DNA of 64,000 bases, taken from Sphingobacteriaceae bacterium. GTDB taxonomy: Bacteria; Bacteroidota; Bacteroidia; Sphingobacteriales; Sphingobacteriaceae. The position numbers were made by a program, and so were the translations under genes. The notes below the pieces were generated by a model. The model did not search any database. It saw only the letters and a list, made by a program, of their open reading frames with translations, and was not told where the DNA came from. The stretch spans positions 561,291 through 625,290 of the forward strand of contig JAGIAD010000001.1 in assembly GCA_017745075.1 (NCBI GenBank), read 5' to 3'. Each line of letters starts with the position of its first letter. Positions within the stretch are counted from its first letter, which is position 1. Shown in pieces: positions 8,303-18,163 of this stretch.

Positions 8303-8968
8303 ATGTATAATAAAAGTGATATTGAATTAAAGGTAGCGGAATTTTTATTACAGATAAAAGCAATTAAATTACAGCCAAACAATCCCTTTACTTGGGCCTC
8401 AGGCTGGAAATCGCCGATTTATTGCGACAATAGAATTACCCTTTCCCACCCTCAGGTTAGAACTTACATCCGTCAGAAACTGGCACAGGCTATCCAGGAA
8501 GAATTTGGTTCGGTAGATGTTATTGCCGGAGTGGCAACTGCTGGCATCCCTCAAGGTGTTTTGGTAGCTCAGGAACTGGGTTTGCCTTTTATTTACGTAA
8601 GGGCTAAAGCAAAAGAACACGGCACAGGTAGCTTAATAGAGGGAGAAGTAGTTGAAGGACAAAGGGTTGTAGTCATCGAAGATTTAATTTCAACCGGAAA
8701 AAGCAGTTTACAGGCTGTTGAAGCGCTAAGAGCTGCAGGTTTATCAGTAGCAGGTTTAGCTGCAATTTTCACCTATGGTTTCGAAAAAGCAGACGAAAAT
8801 TTTGCCGCTGCAAAATGCCGTTACCTCACCTTATCAAATTATGGCGCCTTAATCGATTATGCTGCCGAGCACAGCATTATTGCTAAAAGTGATATGGAAT
8901 TATTGAGCAAATGGCGTTTAAACCCTTCAGAATGGGGACAAGGACAGGTTTTGAGTTCAGAGTCTTAA
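8303..8968 (+). CDS. pyrE: Orotate phosphoribosyltransferase
   Basis: A 221-residue enzyme of pyrimidine synthesis that joins orotate to PRPP to give orotidine 5'-phosphate. The PRPP loop VVVIEDLISTGKSS is at 122-135. The catalytic lysine loop RAKAKEHGTG is at 100-109, and the N-terminal block NPFTWASGWKSPIYCDNR covers 27-44. Length matches the bacterial family. It is cytoplasmic. The SRPBCC gene follows after 34 bases and may be cotranscribed. Confidence 0.95.
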   Translation: MYNKSDIELKVAEFLLQIKAIKLQPNNPFTWASGWKSPIYCDNRITLSHPQVRTYIRQKLAQAIQEEFGSVDVIAGVATAGIPQGVLVAQELGLPFIYVRAKAKEHGTGSLIEGEVVEGQRVVVIEDLISTGKSSLQAVEALRAAGLSVAGLAAIFTYGFEKADENFAAAKCRYLTLSNYGALIDYAAEHSIIAKSDMELLSKWRLNPSEWGQGQVLSSES

Positions 8969-9002
8969 GGTCCGGAGTAAAACAAATCTATACAAATATA
9001 TA

Positions 9003-9401
9003 ATGACTGTTATCGAGAGCACAGTAGAAGTTAATAAACCGGTTACTGAGGTTTATGCTTTTCTAACCAATATGAACAATCATCAGCAACTGATGCCAGA
9101 AAATATTTACAACTGGGAATCAACAGAAGATGATGCACGTTTTACTATCCAGAATATGGCAAAATTGGCCATTAAAATTTCTAACCGTGTTGAAAACCAG
9201 GAAATAACAGCAATTCCGAGTGAAAAAGCACCTTTTGATGTAGAATTAAAATGGACAGTTACAGATAACGGAAATGGAACAACCACTGCTAAACACATCA
9301 TTTCAGCAGATTTGAATATGATGATGAAAATGTTGGCATCGGGTCCTTTACAGAAACTGGCCGATCACCAAACCGAAAAGCTGAAAGAGATTTTAGGTTA
9401 A
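9003..9401 (+). CDS. SRPBCC (START-like) family protein
   Basis: A 132-residue protein with the typical beginning of the polyketide-cyclase/START fold (VIESTVEVNKPVTEVYAFLTN, in part, 3-23) and a C-terminal amphipathic helix. Such proteins bind small hydrophobic ligands in a deep cavity; the ligand here is unknown. It is cytoplasmic. It follows pyrE closely and is ended by a strong terminator. Confidence 0.8.
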   Translation: MTVIESTVEVNKPVTEVYAFLTNMNNHQQLMPENIYNWESTEDDARFTIQNMAKLAIKISNRVENQEITAIPSEKAPFDVELKWTVTDNGNGTTTAKHIISADLNMMMKMLASGPLQKLADHQTEKLKEILG

Positions 9402-9457
9402 AAAAAATTCAAAGATTTAAGTGATCACACCAACTGCAGTGATTGCACAGATAAATG

Positions 9458-9484
9458 AGACGAATTAAAATTCGTCTTTTTTTA
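9458..9484 (+). terminator. Intrinsic terminator after the SRPBCC gene
   Basis: The stem AGACGAATT / AATTCGTCT is followed by a run of seven T on the plus strand. Confidence 0.85.
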
Positions 9485-9555
9485 TGCGTAAAAATTCTAT
9501 TGCGTTCTTACAACAGCACATTATTTTAATATCTTAGTTTTATAACCTTTAAACT

Positions 9556-12231
9556 ATGAACCTCAGATTTCTTCAGGTAACTACTTTATTTTTTGCGCTT
9601 GCTCCTCTTTCCAAAACGTCTGCTCAATCACTTACCGCTTTAAAAACCGAATATTTAGTTAACCCAATCGGCTTAGATAATCCTAACCCGCGTTTTACCT
9701 GGCAAATGAACGATAGCAGCCAAGGTGCCAAACAAACAGCCTACCGCATTCTTTTAGATACCGATTCGGCCTCGCTTATTAAAGCCAATGCAAAACTTTG
9801 GAATACGGGCTGGGTTAAATCAGATAATAATCTGGTTATTTATTCGGGTCATTCACTAAAACCTTTTATTAAATATTTCTGGAGGGTAGATATTGCTGAT
9901 GGACGGCAAAAGAAATCAAATAAGATATATATCGCCAGCTTTGAAACAGGCATGATGAAAATGCAAAACTGGCAGGGCGCCTGGATTTCGGATACCGAGA
10001 ATACCCAGCTTAAACCTGCCCCCTATTTCAGAAAGACTTTTACCGCAAATAAAAAAATCAGGTCGGCCAGGGCCTACATCGCCGCCGCTGGCTTGTACGA
10101 ACTCTCTATCAACGGCAAAAAAATTGGCAATCACCGAATGGACCCGATGTACACTCGTTTTGATAGACGAACATTATACGTTACTTACGATGTAACCAAT
10201 GCCATCAGTCAAGGCAAAAATGCTATTGGCGTATTGCTGGGCAATGGTTGGTACAACCACCAATCTACTGCCGTTTGGTATTTCGACCGCGCACCATGGC
10301 GCAACAGGCCAGCTTTTTGCCTCGATATACGTATCACTTATGAAGATGGCACAACGGAAACCATTAAATCGGGAAAAGAATGGAAAACAGCTTTAAGTCC
10401 GATTATTTTTAATAGTATTTATACTGCCGAACATTACGATGCCCGCCTAGAAAAAGCAGGTTGGAACATGCCAAATTTCGATGATACAGATTGGAAAAAT
10501 GTGATCTACCGTTCCGCACCGTCTAAAAATATTGTTGCACAGGCCGTGCACCCTATCCGCAATGTTGAAGAAATAGCCAGCAAAAGTTTAAGGAAATTTA
10601 ATGACACTACTTATGTTTTCGATCTGGGCAGAAATATTTCGGGCGTAAGCAAAATCACGGTAAGCGGCCCGGCAGGAACGGTGATAAAACTGAAACATGG
10701 AGAGCGTTTATATGCCAATGGGCATGTGGATATATCGAATATTGATGCCCATTACCGCCCAACCGATGATACCGATCCTTTCCAAACCGACATCCTGATT
10801 TTAAACGGAAAAGGAGAACAAAGTTTTATGCCACATTTTAATTATAAAGGTTTTCAATATGTAGAAGTAAGCAGTTCTGCTCCTGTCGAATTGAAAAAAG
10901 AAAATCTGCTGGGTTACTTTATGCATAGTGATGTCCCGGTTATGGGCGATGTTAAATCATCAGAACCGATTATTAATAAGATCTATTACGCCACCAATAA
11001 TTCTTACCTGTCGAATCTTTTTGGCTACCCTACAGATTGTCCGCAGAGAGAGAAAAATGGATGGACGGGCGATGCTCAGATTGCAATAGAAACTGGTCTT
11101 TATGGCTTTGATGGCATTACCATTTACGAGAAATGGCTCGCCGATCACCGTGATGAACAACAACCAAATGGTGTTTTACCTTCCATTATCCCTACCGATG
11201 GCTGGGGTTACGAATGGGGCAATGGACCCGATTGGACCAGCACCATTGCCATTATTCCATGGAATGTTTACCTGTTTTATGGCGACAAAAAACTACTTGC
11301 CGATTGTTATGAAAACATTAGAAAATACGTAAACCACATTAACGAAACTTACCCGACTGGCTTAACTACCTGGGGCTTGGGCGATTGGATTCCGGTGAAA
11401 TCTAAATCGCCTGTCGAACTTACTTCTACCTGTTATTATTATGCCGATGTGGTTATTTTGGCAAAGGCAGCAAAAATTCTAGGTAAAAATGATGATTATG
11501 AAAAGTACATCGCCCTGGCAAAAAAAATTAAAGATGCTTTTAATGCAAAATACCTGAACAAAGAAAAAGGAATTTACCACACAGGTATCCAAACCGAAAT
11601 GAGTGTTCCGTTGTACTGGAAAATTGTTCCTGAAGAATCGATTGCCCTTGTTGCCGAAAACCTGGCCAAACGCGTAGAGGCTGATGGCTTCCATTTGGAT
11701 GTTGGTTTATTGGGTACAAAGGCCATTTTAAATGCATTGAGTGAAAATGGCTATAATGATATTGCTTATAAAGTTGCTGCACAAAAAAACTATCCAAGCT
11801 GGGGCTGGTGGATGGAAAATGGCGCTACTACTTTGTACGAAAACTGGCCTATAGATGCAAAATCAGATATTTCTATGAACCATATTATGTTCGGAGAAAT
11901 TGGTGCATGGCTATACAAATCGCCAGGTGGCATTAAGCCAGATGAAAAACAGCCTGGCTTTAAACATGTGATATTGGATCCGCATATTATAGAGGGCCTA
12001 AATTCTTTTGAAGCCAGTCACATTGGTCCGTATGGCAAAATTGTAAGTGCATGGAAAAGAATTAATAATGGAATCAGATACGATATTACCATTCCTGCAA
12101 ATTCAACGGCGACCATTAATTTGCCACTTACGCGTGGTATGGATAATTATATAAATGGTAAGATAAACAACATTGGAAAAATAAATTTAGCAGCGGGTAA
12201 ATATGTGATTGAGCATAAAGCCAGAAAATAA
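9556..12231 (+). CDS. Secreted alpha-L-rhamnosidase, GH78
   Basis: An 891-residue enzyme with a signal peptide (about 1-23, ending SAQS). It cuts terminal alpha-L-rhamnose from plant glycans or pectin side chains. N-terminal beta-sandwich domains (about 25-450) precede the (alpha/alpha)6 catalytic barrel and a C-terminal sandwich. The catalytic block DCPQREKNGWTGD places the conserved acids at D494, E499 and D506, and GATTLYENW gives E762. All four residues known to matter in GH78 are present. The gene stands alone, not in a SusC/SusD locus. Confidence 0.92.
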   Translation: MNLRFLQVTTLFFALAPLSKTSAQSLTALKTEYLVNPIGLDNPNPRFTWQMNDSSQGAKQTAYRILLDTDSASLIKANAKLWNTGWVKSDNNLVIYSGHSLKPFIKYFWRVDIADGRQKKSNKIYIASFETGMMKMQNWQGAWISDTENTQLKPAPYFRKTFTANKKIRSARAYIAAAGLYELSINGKKIGNHRMDPMYTRFDRRTLYVTYDVTNAISQGKNAIGVLLGNGWYNHQSTAVWYFDRAPWRNRPAFCLDIRITYEDGTTETIKSGKEWKTALSPIIFNSIYTAEHYDARLEKAGWNMPNFDDTDWKNVIYRSAPSKNIVAQAVHPIRNVEEIASKSLRKFNDTTYVFDLGRNISGVSKITVSGPAGTVIKLKHGERLYANGHVDISNIDAHYRPTDDTDPFQTDILILNGKGEQSFMPHFNYKGFQYVEVSSSAPVELKKENLLGYFMHSDVPVMGDVKSSEPIINKIYYATNNSYLSNLFGYPTDCPQREKNGWTGDAQIAIETGLYGFDGITIYEKWLADHRDEQQPNGVLPSIIPTDGWGYEWGNGPDWTSTIAIIPWNVYLFYGDKKLLADCYENIRKYVNHINETYPTGLTTWGLGDWIPVKSKSPVELTSTCYYYADVVILAKAAKILGKNDDYEKYIALAKKIKDAFNAKYLNKEKGIYHTGIQTEMSVPLYWKIVPEESIALVAENLAKRVEADGFHLDVGLLGTKAILNALSENGYNDIAYKVAAQKNYPSWGWWMENGATTLYENWPIDAKSDISMNHIMFGEIGAWLYKSPGGIKPDEKQPGFKHVILDPHIIEGLNSFEASHIGPYGKIVSAWKRINNGIRYDITIPANSTATINLPLTRGMDNYINGKINNIGKINLAAGKYVIEHKARK

Positions 12232-12272
12232 TCAAAACCTCGTAGGTTATTAGTGGTTTTGTTTTTGATGTT

Positions 12273-12385
12273 GTCATCCTGAGGCACGAAGGATCTTTAA
12301 GCGATAGATTACTGATTTCATCGATTAATATCACTTCAAAATATAAGTAGTGTAGCTAGAGATTCTTCACTGCGTTCAGAATGAC
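12273..12385. repeat. REP-like element with GTCAT...ATGAC inverted ends
   Basis: It opens GTCATCCTGAGGCACGAAGG and closes TTCACTGCGTTCAGAATGAC. The same end sequences bound the other palindromic elements in the window. It lies just after the rhamnosidase gene. Confidence 0.7.
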
Positions 12386-12674
12386 ACCAATGATTTCGCC
12401 TTAGGGTTCCTTCATCGGTACCGGAGCGAAGCGCAGCCCTGTAAAGCCCGCCCTTTCCCATTCATTAGGATTAGTTGAATGCCCAAAGCAGTTGGAAGTT
12501 AACAGTTGGCAATTTAAATACATGCCTCGCGGGTTTAAAATCCGCACACGACAAAATTTCAGCACAAAACACTATAAATCAGCAATTTAGTCATTAAAAA
12601 TAAAAACATAGCGACAAAATTTCCGATTGCAAAATCAAAATGGATATGGCATTTGTTTTGAAATAAAAGGAAAT
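12386..12674. other. Leader region of clpB
   Basis: A stretch with fragments reminiscent of the dispersed repeats (GCAGCCCTGTAAAGCCCGCC) and a short palindrome CGGGTTTAAAATCCG-like motif near 12530. I cannot identify a CIRCE site or a clear heat-shock promoter here. Confidence 0.35.
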
Positions 12675-15275
12675 ATGAACTTCAACAATTTTACCATAAA
12701 AGCCCAGGAAGCAGTTCAACAGGCTTCTGAAATAGCCCAAGGCAATCAGCAACAGGCTATTGAAACGGCACACCTGCTTAAAGGTCTGCTTACTGTTGAT
12801 GAAAACGTGGTTTCTTATGTTTTAAAGAAACTGAACGTTAACCTTAATTTATTAAATCAAAACCTGGATGCAGAGATTGCCAGATTCCCGAAAGTGAGTG
12901 GAAGCAATGTCTATCTGTCATCTAACGCTAATAGCGTTTTGCAGAAAGCGCAAACATTTTTAAAAGAATTTAAAGATGAATTTGTATCGGTTGAACATTT
13001 GTTGCTCGGTATCTTAGCTGTTAACGACAGCACATCTAAATTATTAAAAGAACAGGGTGTTAACGAGAAAAACCTTAAAAAAGCGATTTTAGAATTGCGT
13101 GGCGATAACCGTGTAACCGATCAAAATGCCGAGGCAACTTACCAGGCTTTAAGCAAATATGCACGCAACCTGAATGAGTATGCTGAAAGCGGAAAACTGG
13201 ATCCGGTAATCGGCCGCGACGAGGAAATCCGTCGTGTAATCCAGATTTTATCGCGCAGAACCAAAAATAACCCGATATTGATCGGTGAGCCCGGTGTAGG
13301 TAAAACAGCCATTGCAGAAGGTATTGCATTTAGGATTATTAAAGGCGATGTGCCCGAAAACCTGAAAAGCAAAGTGGTTTATTCGCTTGATATGGGCGCC
13401 TTAATTGCAGGTGCAAAGTATAAAGGCGAATTTGAAGAGCGTTTAAAAGCTGTAGTTAAAGAAGTGACCCAAAGTGATGGCGACATTATCCTCTTTATTG
13501 ACGAGATCCATACTTTGGTAGGTGCCGGTGGTGGCGAGGGAGCAATGGATGCGGCAAATATCTTAAAACCTGCCCTTGCCCGTGGAGAATTAAGGGCCAT
13601 TGGTGCAACTACTTTAGATGAATATCAAAAATATCTTGAAAAAGATAAAGCTTTGGAACGCCGTTTCCAAAAGGTAATGGTGGAAGAACCAGATACCCAG
13701 GATGCCATTTCGATTCTCCGCGGATTAAAAGAGCGTTACGAGACCCATCATAAGGTAAGGATTAAAGATGAGGCCATTATTGCAGCTGTAGAAATGAGCC
13801 AGCGGTATATTTCCGACCGTTTCTTACCAGATAAAGCCATCGACTTAATGGACGAGGCTGCATCGAAACTCCGTATGGAAATGGATAGTGTGCCAGAACA
13901 CGTTGATGCTTTAGACCGCGAGATTATGCGTTTAGAGATAGAACGCGAGGCCATTAAACGCGAAAAAGATGATAAGAAAGTTAAAGAACTTTCAGAGGAA
14001 ATTGCTAACCTGTCAGCTGAGCGTGATGAATTTAAAGCGAAATGGCAAGGCGAAAAAGACCTGGTAGATGCCGTAAATAACGAATTAGAACAGATTGAAC
14101 ACTATAAGTTAGAGGCCGAACAAGCAGAACGTGCCGGAGATTACGGTAAAGTTGCCGAAATCCGCTACGGAAAAATTAAAGAGGCACAGGATAAAGTTGA
14201 AAAACTTAAAGTCGATTTAGAAAGTCAGCAGACTGATAGCCGTATGCTTAAAGAGGAAGTTACCGCCGATGATATTGCCGGAGTGGTAGGCCGTTGGACT
14301 GGTATTCCGGTTACTAAACTGATTGCCAGTGAGCGCGAAAAACTGCTTCATTTAGAAGAAGAGCTGCATCAGCGTGTAGCCGGACAGGATGAAGCGATTG
14401 AAGCCATTTCAGACGCGATCCGTCGTTCGAGGGCAGGTTTACAGGATAAACGCAAACCAATTGGTTCATTTATCTTTTTAGGTACAACAGGTGTAGGTAA
14501 AACCGAATTGGCTAAGGCTTTGGCAGAGTTCTTATTCAATGATGAAAATGCCTTAACCCGGATTGACATGAGTGAATACCAGGAGCGCCATGCCGTATCG
14601 CGCTTAATTGGAGCGCCTCCAGGGTATGTGGGTTATGATGAAGGTGGACAGTTAACAGAAGCCGTTAGGCGTAAACCCTATTCGGTAGTGTTGCTTGATG
14701 AGATTGAAAAAGCGCATCCGGATGTGTTTAACATCTTATTGCAGGTACTGGATGATGGCCGTTTAACCGATAACAAAGGCAGAACGGTGAATTTTAAAAA
14801 TACAATCATCATCATGACCTCGAACATCGGTGCACATTTAATCCAGGATAACTTTAAAAATTTAAGCGACGAAAACCGAGATGAGGTAATTGCCAAAACC
14901 AAAAATGAACTGTTTGAGGTATTGAAACAGACCATTCGTCCGGAGTTTCTAAACAGGATCGACGAGCTGATTATGTTTACCCCTTTAAACCGCAGCGAAA
15001 TCAGAAATATTGTAAGCTTGCAGTTTAAACATGTACAGCAAACATTGGCCGAAATGGGCATAGAAATGGAAGCCAGTGATGAAGCTTTAGACTGGTTGGC
15101 TCAGTTGGGTTATGATCCGCAGTTTGGTGCCAGACCGTTAAAAAGGGTGATCCAAAAAAGAATCCTAAACGAACTGTCAAAAGAGATATTGGCGGGTAAG
15201 ATAGATAAAGACAGTAAAATTAAGCTGGATATGTTTGATCATCATTTTGTGTTCCTGAACCAAAAAGCTGATTAA
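12675..15275 (+). CDS. clpB: ATP-dependent disaggregase ClpB
   Basis: The protein has 866 residues from the ATG at 12675. A TTG at 12627 is in frame, but the family begins [17 protein letters not shown], so the ATG is used. ClpB unfolds aggregated protein together with DnaK. Order: Clp N-domain repeats (about 1-145), AAA1 with Walker A GEPGVGKT starting at G204, a long coiled-coil middle domain (about 410-525), then AAA2 with GTTGVGKT from G603 and a C-terminal ClpB D2-small domain. The length and the middle domain separate it from ClpA and ClpC. It is cytoplasmic and monocistronic. Confidence 0.97.
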   Translation: MNFNNFTIKAQEAVQQASEIAQGNQQQAIETAHLLKGLLTVDENVVSYVLKKLNVNLNLLNQNLDAEIARFPKVSGSNVYLSSNANSVLQKAQTFLKEFKDEFVSVEHLLLGILAVNDSTSKLLKEQGVNEKNLKKAILELRGDNRVTDQNAEATYQALSKYARNLNEYAESGKLDPVIGRDEEIRRVIQILSRRTKNNPILIGEPGVGKTAIAEGIAFRIIKGDVPENLKSKVVYSLDMGALIAGAKYKGEFEERLKAVVKEVTQSDGDIILFIDEIHTLVGAGGGEGAMDAANILKPALARGELRAIGATTLDEYQKYLEKDKALERRFQKVMVEEPDTQDAISILRGLKERYETHHKVRIKDEAIIAAVEMSQRYISDRFLPDKAIDLMDEAASKLRMEMDSVPEHVDALDREIMRLEIEREAIKREKDDKKVKELSEEIANLSAERDEFKAKWQGEKDLVDAVNNELEQIEHYKLEAEQAERAGDYGKVAEIRYGKIKEAQDKVEKLKVDLESQQTDSRMLKEEVTADDIAGVVGRWTGIPVTKLIASEREKLLHLEEELHQRVAGQDEAIEAISDAIRRSRAGLQDKRKPIGSFIFLGTTGVGKTELAKALAEFLFNDENALTRIDMSEYQERHAVSRLIGAPPGYVGYDEGGQLTEAVRRKPYSVVLLDEIEKAHPDVFNILLQVLDDGRLTDNKGRTVNFKNTIIIMTSNIGAHLIQDNFKNLSDENRDEVIAKTKNELFEVLKQTIRPEFLNRIDELIMFTPLNRSEIRNIVSLQFKHVQQTLAEMGIEMEASDEALDWLAQLGYDPQFGARPLKRVIQKRILNELSKEILAGKIDKDSKIKLDMFDHHFVFLNQKAD

Positions 15276-15288
15276 AAACATAATAATC

Positions 15289-15322
15289 AAATCCCATAGA
15301 TTAATTTCTATGGGATTTTTTT
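15289..15322 (+). terminator. Intrinsic terminator of clpB
   Basis: The stem AAATCCCATAGA / TCTATGGGATTT is followed by a T run. Confidence 0.9.
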
Positions 15323-15352
15323 GTTTAAAGCCAGGCTAATTAATTCAAAGGT

Positions 15353-15480
15353 CGTCATCTCGATCGCAACGCAGTAGAGCGGAGAGATCTGACTCAAGAT
15401 AGATTTAGCTTTGCTGAGCACTTACATAGTCGCTGGCTTCGCTTTAATCTGGTCTGGATTTACAATCCAGTCTCTCGAAC
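15353..15480. repeat. Partial REP-like element and short palindrome
   Basis: It starts CGTCATCTCGATCGCAACG and contains GATTTAGCTTTGCTGAGCAC, as in the 5.8-kb element, but lacks the closing ATGACG. A palindromic CTGGATTTACAATCCAG lies near 15457. It looks like a decayed copy. Confidence 0.5.
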
Positions 15481-15600
15481 TGTGCATTCATAATCCACTC
15501 ACAAAAAAACCTTTGAGCAGGTAACTAATATAATAGTTCATTTTTTTGCTTTTTGTTTCAATAATGATTATTATTGACTACACACAAAAACACAAATAAC

Positions 15601-16254
15601 ATGAAACCTAAATTAATCATCATGGCGCTTCTGTGCGCCGTCAGTTGGCGCAGCCATGCCCAAACTGAAAAAGGCTCGGGCTTTGTTGGGGGAAGCCTGA
15701 GTTTCGGAACTTCTAAACAGAACAGTTCATCGCCGAGCTTAAACACTTTTACCTTAACTCCAAGGGGAGGTTACTTTTTAGCGAACAATTTTGCCATAGG
15801 CTTAGAAATTCCGTTAAATCTTTCGAAGCTCAGGGGCGAAAAATATATCGCATGGAATGATGAATACGGATATTACGAAGAACAGCTTGGGGTAAAGGAA
15901 TTTAGCTTTGGCATCTCTCCTTTTGTACGCAAATATTTTGATGTTAAAGAGCACTTCAAGTTTTTCATGCAGGCCAATCTTCTGCTACAAATTAACACCT
16001 TTAACAGAATTGACGATGCAGGTTACCTGATCCGTACAGATGCCAAAATTAAGGGATGGGGCACAAGTGTAAGTCCCGGCTTCAGTTATTTCATATCCAA
16101 ACATGCGGCATTGGAATTTTCATTGCCGGTTGTATCGTTCTTCCACCAGAGTTATTATACAGAAGAATCGCTTTACAACTACGATAAAACCAATAATCTG
16201 AGGCTCGCCCTGCAAAATTTCACACCAACATTTACTTTCAATTACCATTTTTAG
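15601..16254 (+). CDS. Outer-membrane beta-barrel protein
   Basis: A 217-residue protein starting at the ATG at 15601, which gives a clean signal peptide (about 1-20, ending SHAQ). The rest alternates short strands and turns typical of an eight-stranded barrel (GGSLSFGTSKQ, GGYFLANNFAIGLEIPLN) and ends with an aromatic residue (NYHF) as barrels do. An in-frame ATG at 15574 adds a hydrophilic tail before the signal and is unlikely. It is followed after 10 bases by the 22-residue repeat gene. It resembles the barrel at 19.0 kb in plan. Confidence 0.8.
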   Translation: MKPKLIIMALLCAVSWRSHAQTEKGSGFVGGSLSFGTSKQNSSSPSLNTFTLTPRGGYFLANNFAIGLEIPLNLSKLRGEKYIAWNDEYGYYEEQLGVKEFSFGISPFVRKYFDVKEHFKFFMQANLLLQINTFNRIDDAGYLIRTDAKIKGWGTSVSPGFSYFISKHAALEFSLPVVSFFHQSYYTEESLYNYDKTNNLRLALQNFTPTFTFNYHF

Positions 16255-16264
16255 CATCCAAAAA

Positions 16265-16762
16265 ATGAGAAATATATTCACCAAAATTTTTAACCTGTCA
16301 AGCATAGGTTTATTATTGCTGTTAAGTCTCTCCAAAGAGGTAAATGCACAGCGCTTCCGTGGCAAAATAGAATATTATAACAGTGTATTCCCCTCGGAAG
16401 ATGGAAAAATCAAATCCATCAACGGCACTAAAATTGAATATTATAATTCGGTTTTTAAATCAGAAGACGGGAAAGTAAAATCAATCGGCAATAAAAGAGT
16501 AGAATATTACAACAGTGTATTTCCCTCTGAGAATGGAAAAATCAAATCTATTGATGATATTAAAATTGAATATTATAATTCAGTTTTTAAATCGGAAGAT
16601 GGAAAAATTAAATCGATTGGTAATATCAAATTTGAGTACAATAACAGTGGCTCTTCAAAAAGTGATGGAAAAATAAGATCAATCAGTAATGAAAACAATG
16701 ACCCCGAATCGGAAGATGCATTGGATACTTATTATTTTATCGAAAGACTGAATCGCCAATAA
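16265..16762 (+). CDS. Secreted protein made of five 22-residue repeats
   Basis: A 165-residue protein with a signal peptide (about 1-29, ending VNAQ). Residues 34-143 are five back-to-back 22-residue units of the form KIEYYNSVFxSEDGKIKSIG; the fifth is degenerate. Units alternate P and K after VF (units 1 and 3 P, units 2 and 4 K), so the real period is 44 residues. The Tyr pair and the Gly-Lys turn suggest beta-hairpins stacked into a solenoid or fan. It lies 10 bases after an outer-membrane barrel gene and is probably cotranscribed. The function is unknown; similar GKIKSIG/EYY repeats are seen in uncharacterised Bacteroidota proteins. Confidence 0.8.
   Translation: MRNIFTKIFNLSSIGLLLLLSLSKEVNAQRFRGKIEYYNSVFPSEDGKIKSINGTKIEYYNSVFKSEDGKVKSIGNKRVEYYNSVFPSENGKIKSIDDIKIEYYNSVFKSEDGKIKSIGNIKFEYNNSGSSKSDGKIRSISNENNDPESEDALDTYYFIERLNRQ
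16364..16693 (+). repeat. 66-bp tandem repeat inside the coding region
   Basis: Five copies with 66-base period (22 codons). Copies 1/3 and 2/4 are closer to each other than to their neighbours at codons around VFPSE versus VFKSE, indicating growth by duplication of a two-unit block. Confidence 0.8.
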
Positions 16763-16825
16763 CTGCTTAATTCAAATTAATACTCACACTATCCTCCCCT
16801 TAACAACTATTAAAATTCTCTAATA

Positions 16826-16860
16826 AAACAAAATCCCATCGCTGATGGGATTTTGTTTTA
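16826..16860. terminator. Bidirectional intrinsic terminator
   Basis: The stem AAACAAAATCCCATC / GATGGGATTTTGTTT has a 3-nt loop, with A and T tracts on both sides. It serves the repeat-protein gene and the convergent MFS gene. Confidence 0.85.
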
Positions 16861-18060
16861 TTTCTTCTTGGTTTCAATATTAGGCAAGAAACCGGTGAGC
16901 AAACCGATTAAAGGCAGAAACGCACAAACATTAAATACATACTCGATGCTGGTAGAATCGGCTAATTTCCCCAACAAGGCCGATCCAATGCCCCCCATAC
17001 CAAAGGCAAAGCCAAAAAACAGTCCGGCAACCAGGCCTACCTTTCCGGGGATGAGTTCTTGTGCATAAACCAGGATGGCTGAAAAAGCCGATGCCAAAAT
17101 CATTCCAATTGGTACAATAAGTACGCCTATCCAGAACAGATTAGCATGTGGCAACAATAATGCAAATGGTGCTGTACCCAATATAGACACCCAGATCACA
17201 TATTTCCTTCCAATTTTATCCCCGATCGGGCCTCCCAATAAGGTACCTGCAGCCACGGAGAATAAAAATATAAACAGATAAATCTGCGAGGTCTGTACTG
17301 AAACATGGAACTTATCAATCAGGTAAAAGGTAAAATAATTGGTTAAGCTCGCCATGTAGAAGTATTTGGAGAAAATCAGCAATAATAAAATACATACCGA
17401 AAAAACAATTTTGCCTCTCGAGAACTGATTCACCACCGTTTGGATGTTAACCTTTTTACTTCTCGAAAGCATAAATCCCTTATACCAATTGCCTACATAG
17501 GTTAAAATAACAATGGCCAAAAGCGCAATCACCGAAAACCAGATGACGCTGAACTGGCCGTAAGGCACAATGATCCAGGCTGCCAGCAAAGGGCCTAAAG
17601 AACTGCCGGCATTGCCACCCAGCTGAAAAACTGACTGTGCCAATCCCCTCTTCCCTCCTGATGCCGCATGTGCCATCCTCGAAGCCTCCGGATGAAAGAT
17701 AGAAGATCCTATGCCTATAAAACAGACAGAAAGCAAAATGGTATAAAAATGGGTCGATTGAGAAAGGGAAATGAGTCCTGTCAGCGTAAAACCCATTCCT
17801 ACCGCCAAAGAATATGGCTGAGGTTTTTTATCGGTATATAAACCTACAAAAGGTTGTAAAAGCGATGCTGCCAATTGAAAAGTTAAAGTAATTAAACCAA
17901 TCTGCGAAAAACTTAAATGATAACTGGTTTTAATAACGGGATAAATAGCCGGGATTAAAGATTGTATGGTATCGTTTAATAGATGAGAAAAACTTAGTGC
18001 AAAAAGTATCGGGAAAACGGTTTTTTCGATAATGGAGGTAGTAGAGGTATTTTCAGTCAT
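16858..18060 (-). CDS. MFS transporter, fosmidomycin-resistance (Fsr) type
   Basis: A 400-residue inner-membrane exporter with about 12 hydrophobic helices. It has the Fsr-like beginning (FALSFSHLLNDTIQSLIPAIYP, in part, 16-35), a loop motif DKKPQPY after helix 2 and GPIGDKIGRK between helices 8 and 9. Relatives pump fosmidomycin and other drugs out, or move unknown metabolites. The ligand cannot be deduced. It is convergent with the repeat-protein gene and alone on its strand. Confidence 0.85.
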   Translation of the reverse strand: MTENTSTTSIIEKTVFPILFALSFSHLLNDTIQSLIPAIYPVIKTSYHLSFSQIGLITLTFQLAASLLQPFVGLYTDKKPQPYSLAVGMGFTLTGLISLSQSTHFYTILLSVCFIGIGSSIFHPEASRMAHAASGGKRGLAQSVFQLGGNAGSSLGPLLAAWIIVPYGQFSVIWFSVIALLAIVILTYVGNWYKGFMLSRSKKVNIQTVVNQFSRGKIVFSVCILLLLIFSKYFYMASLTNYFTFYLIDKFHVSVQTSQIYLFIFLFSVAAGTLLGGPIGDKIGRKYVIWVSILGTAPFALLLPHANLFWIGVLIVPIGMILASAFSAILVYAQELIPGKVGLVAGLFFGFAFGMGGIGSALLGKLADSTSIEYVFNVCAFLPLIGLLTGFLPNIETKKK

Positions 18061-18163
18061 AACGGTAGCTTATATGGTCAAAAATAAGGATTATAATTTT
18101 TTAAATCATACCTATTGTCCTTGCAGAAACCAAACATTTTGATATTGTTATGGTTTTATAGCT

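Noticed and set aside
12640..12674. Other possible ClpB start codons upstream of 12675
   Set aside because: ATG at 12640 and 12646 are out of frame, and the in-frame TTG at 12627 adds residues absent from the family.
14678..15061. 127-codon minus-strand frame inside clpB
   Set aside because: Antisense to a conserved AAA domain; no ribosome site or homologous pattern.
16364..16693. Regular 66-base repeats that could look like a CRISPR array
   Set aside because: The repeats are contiguous without unique spacers, keep reading frame, and code for 22-residue protein units.
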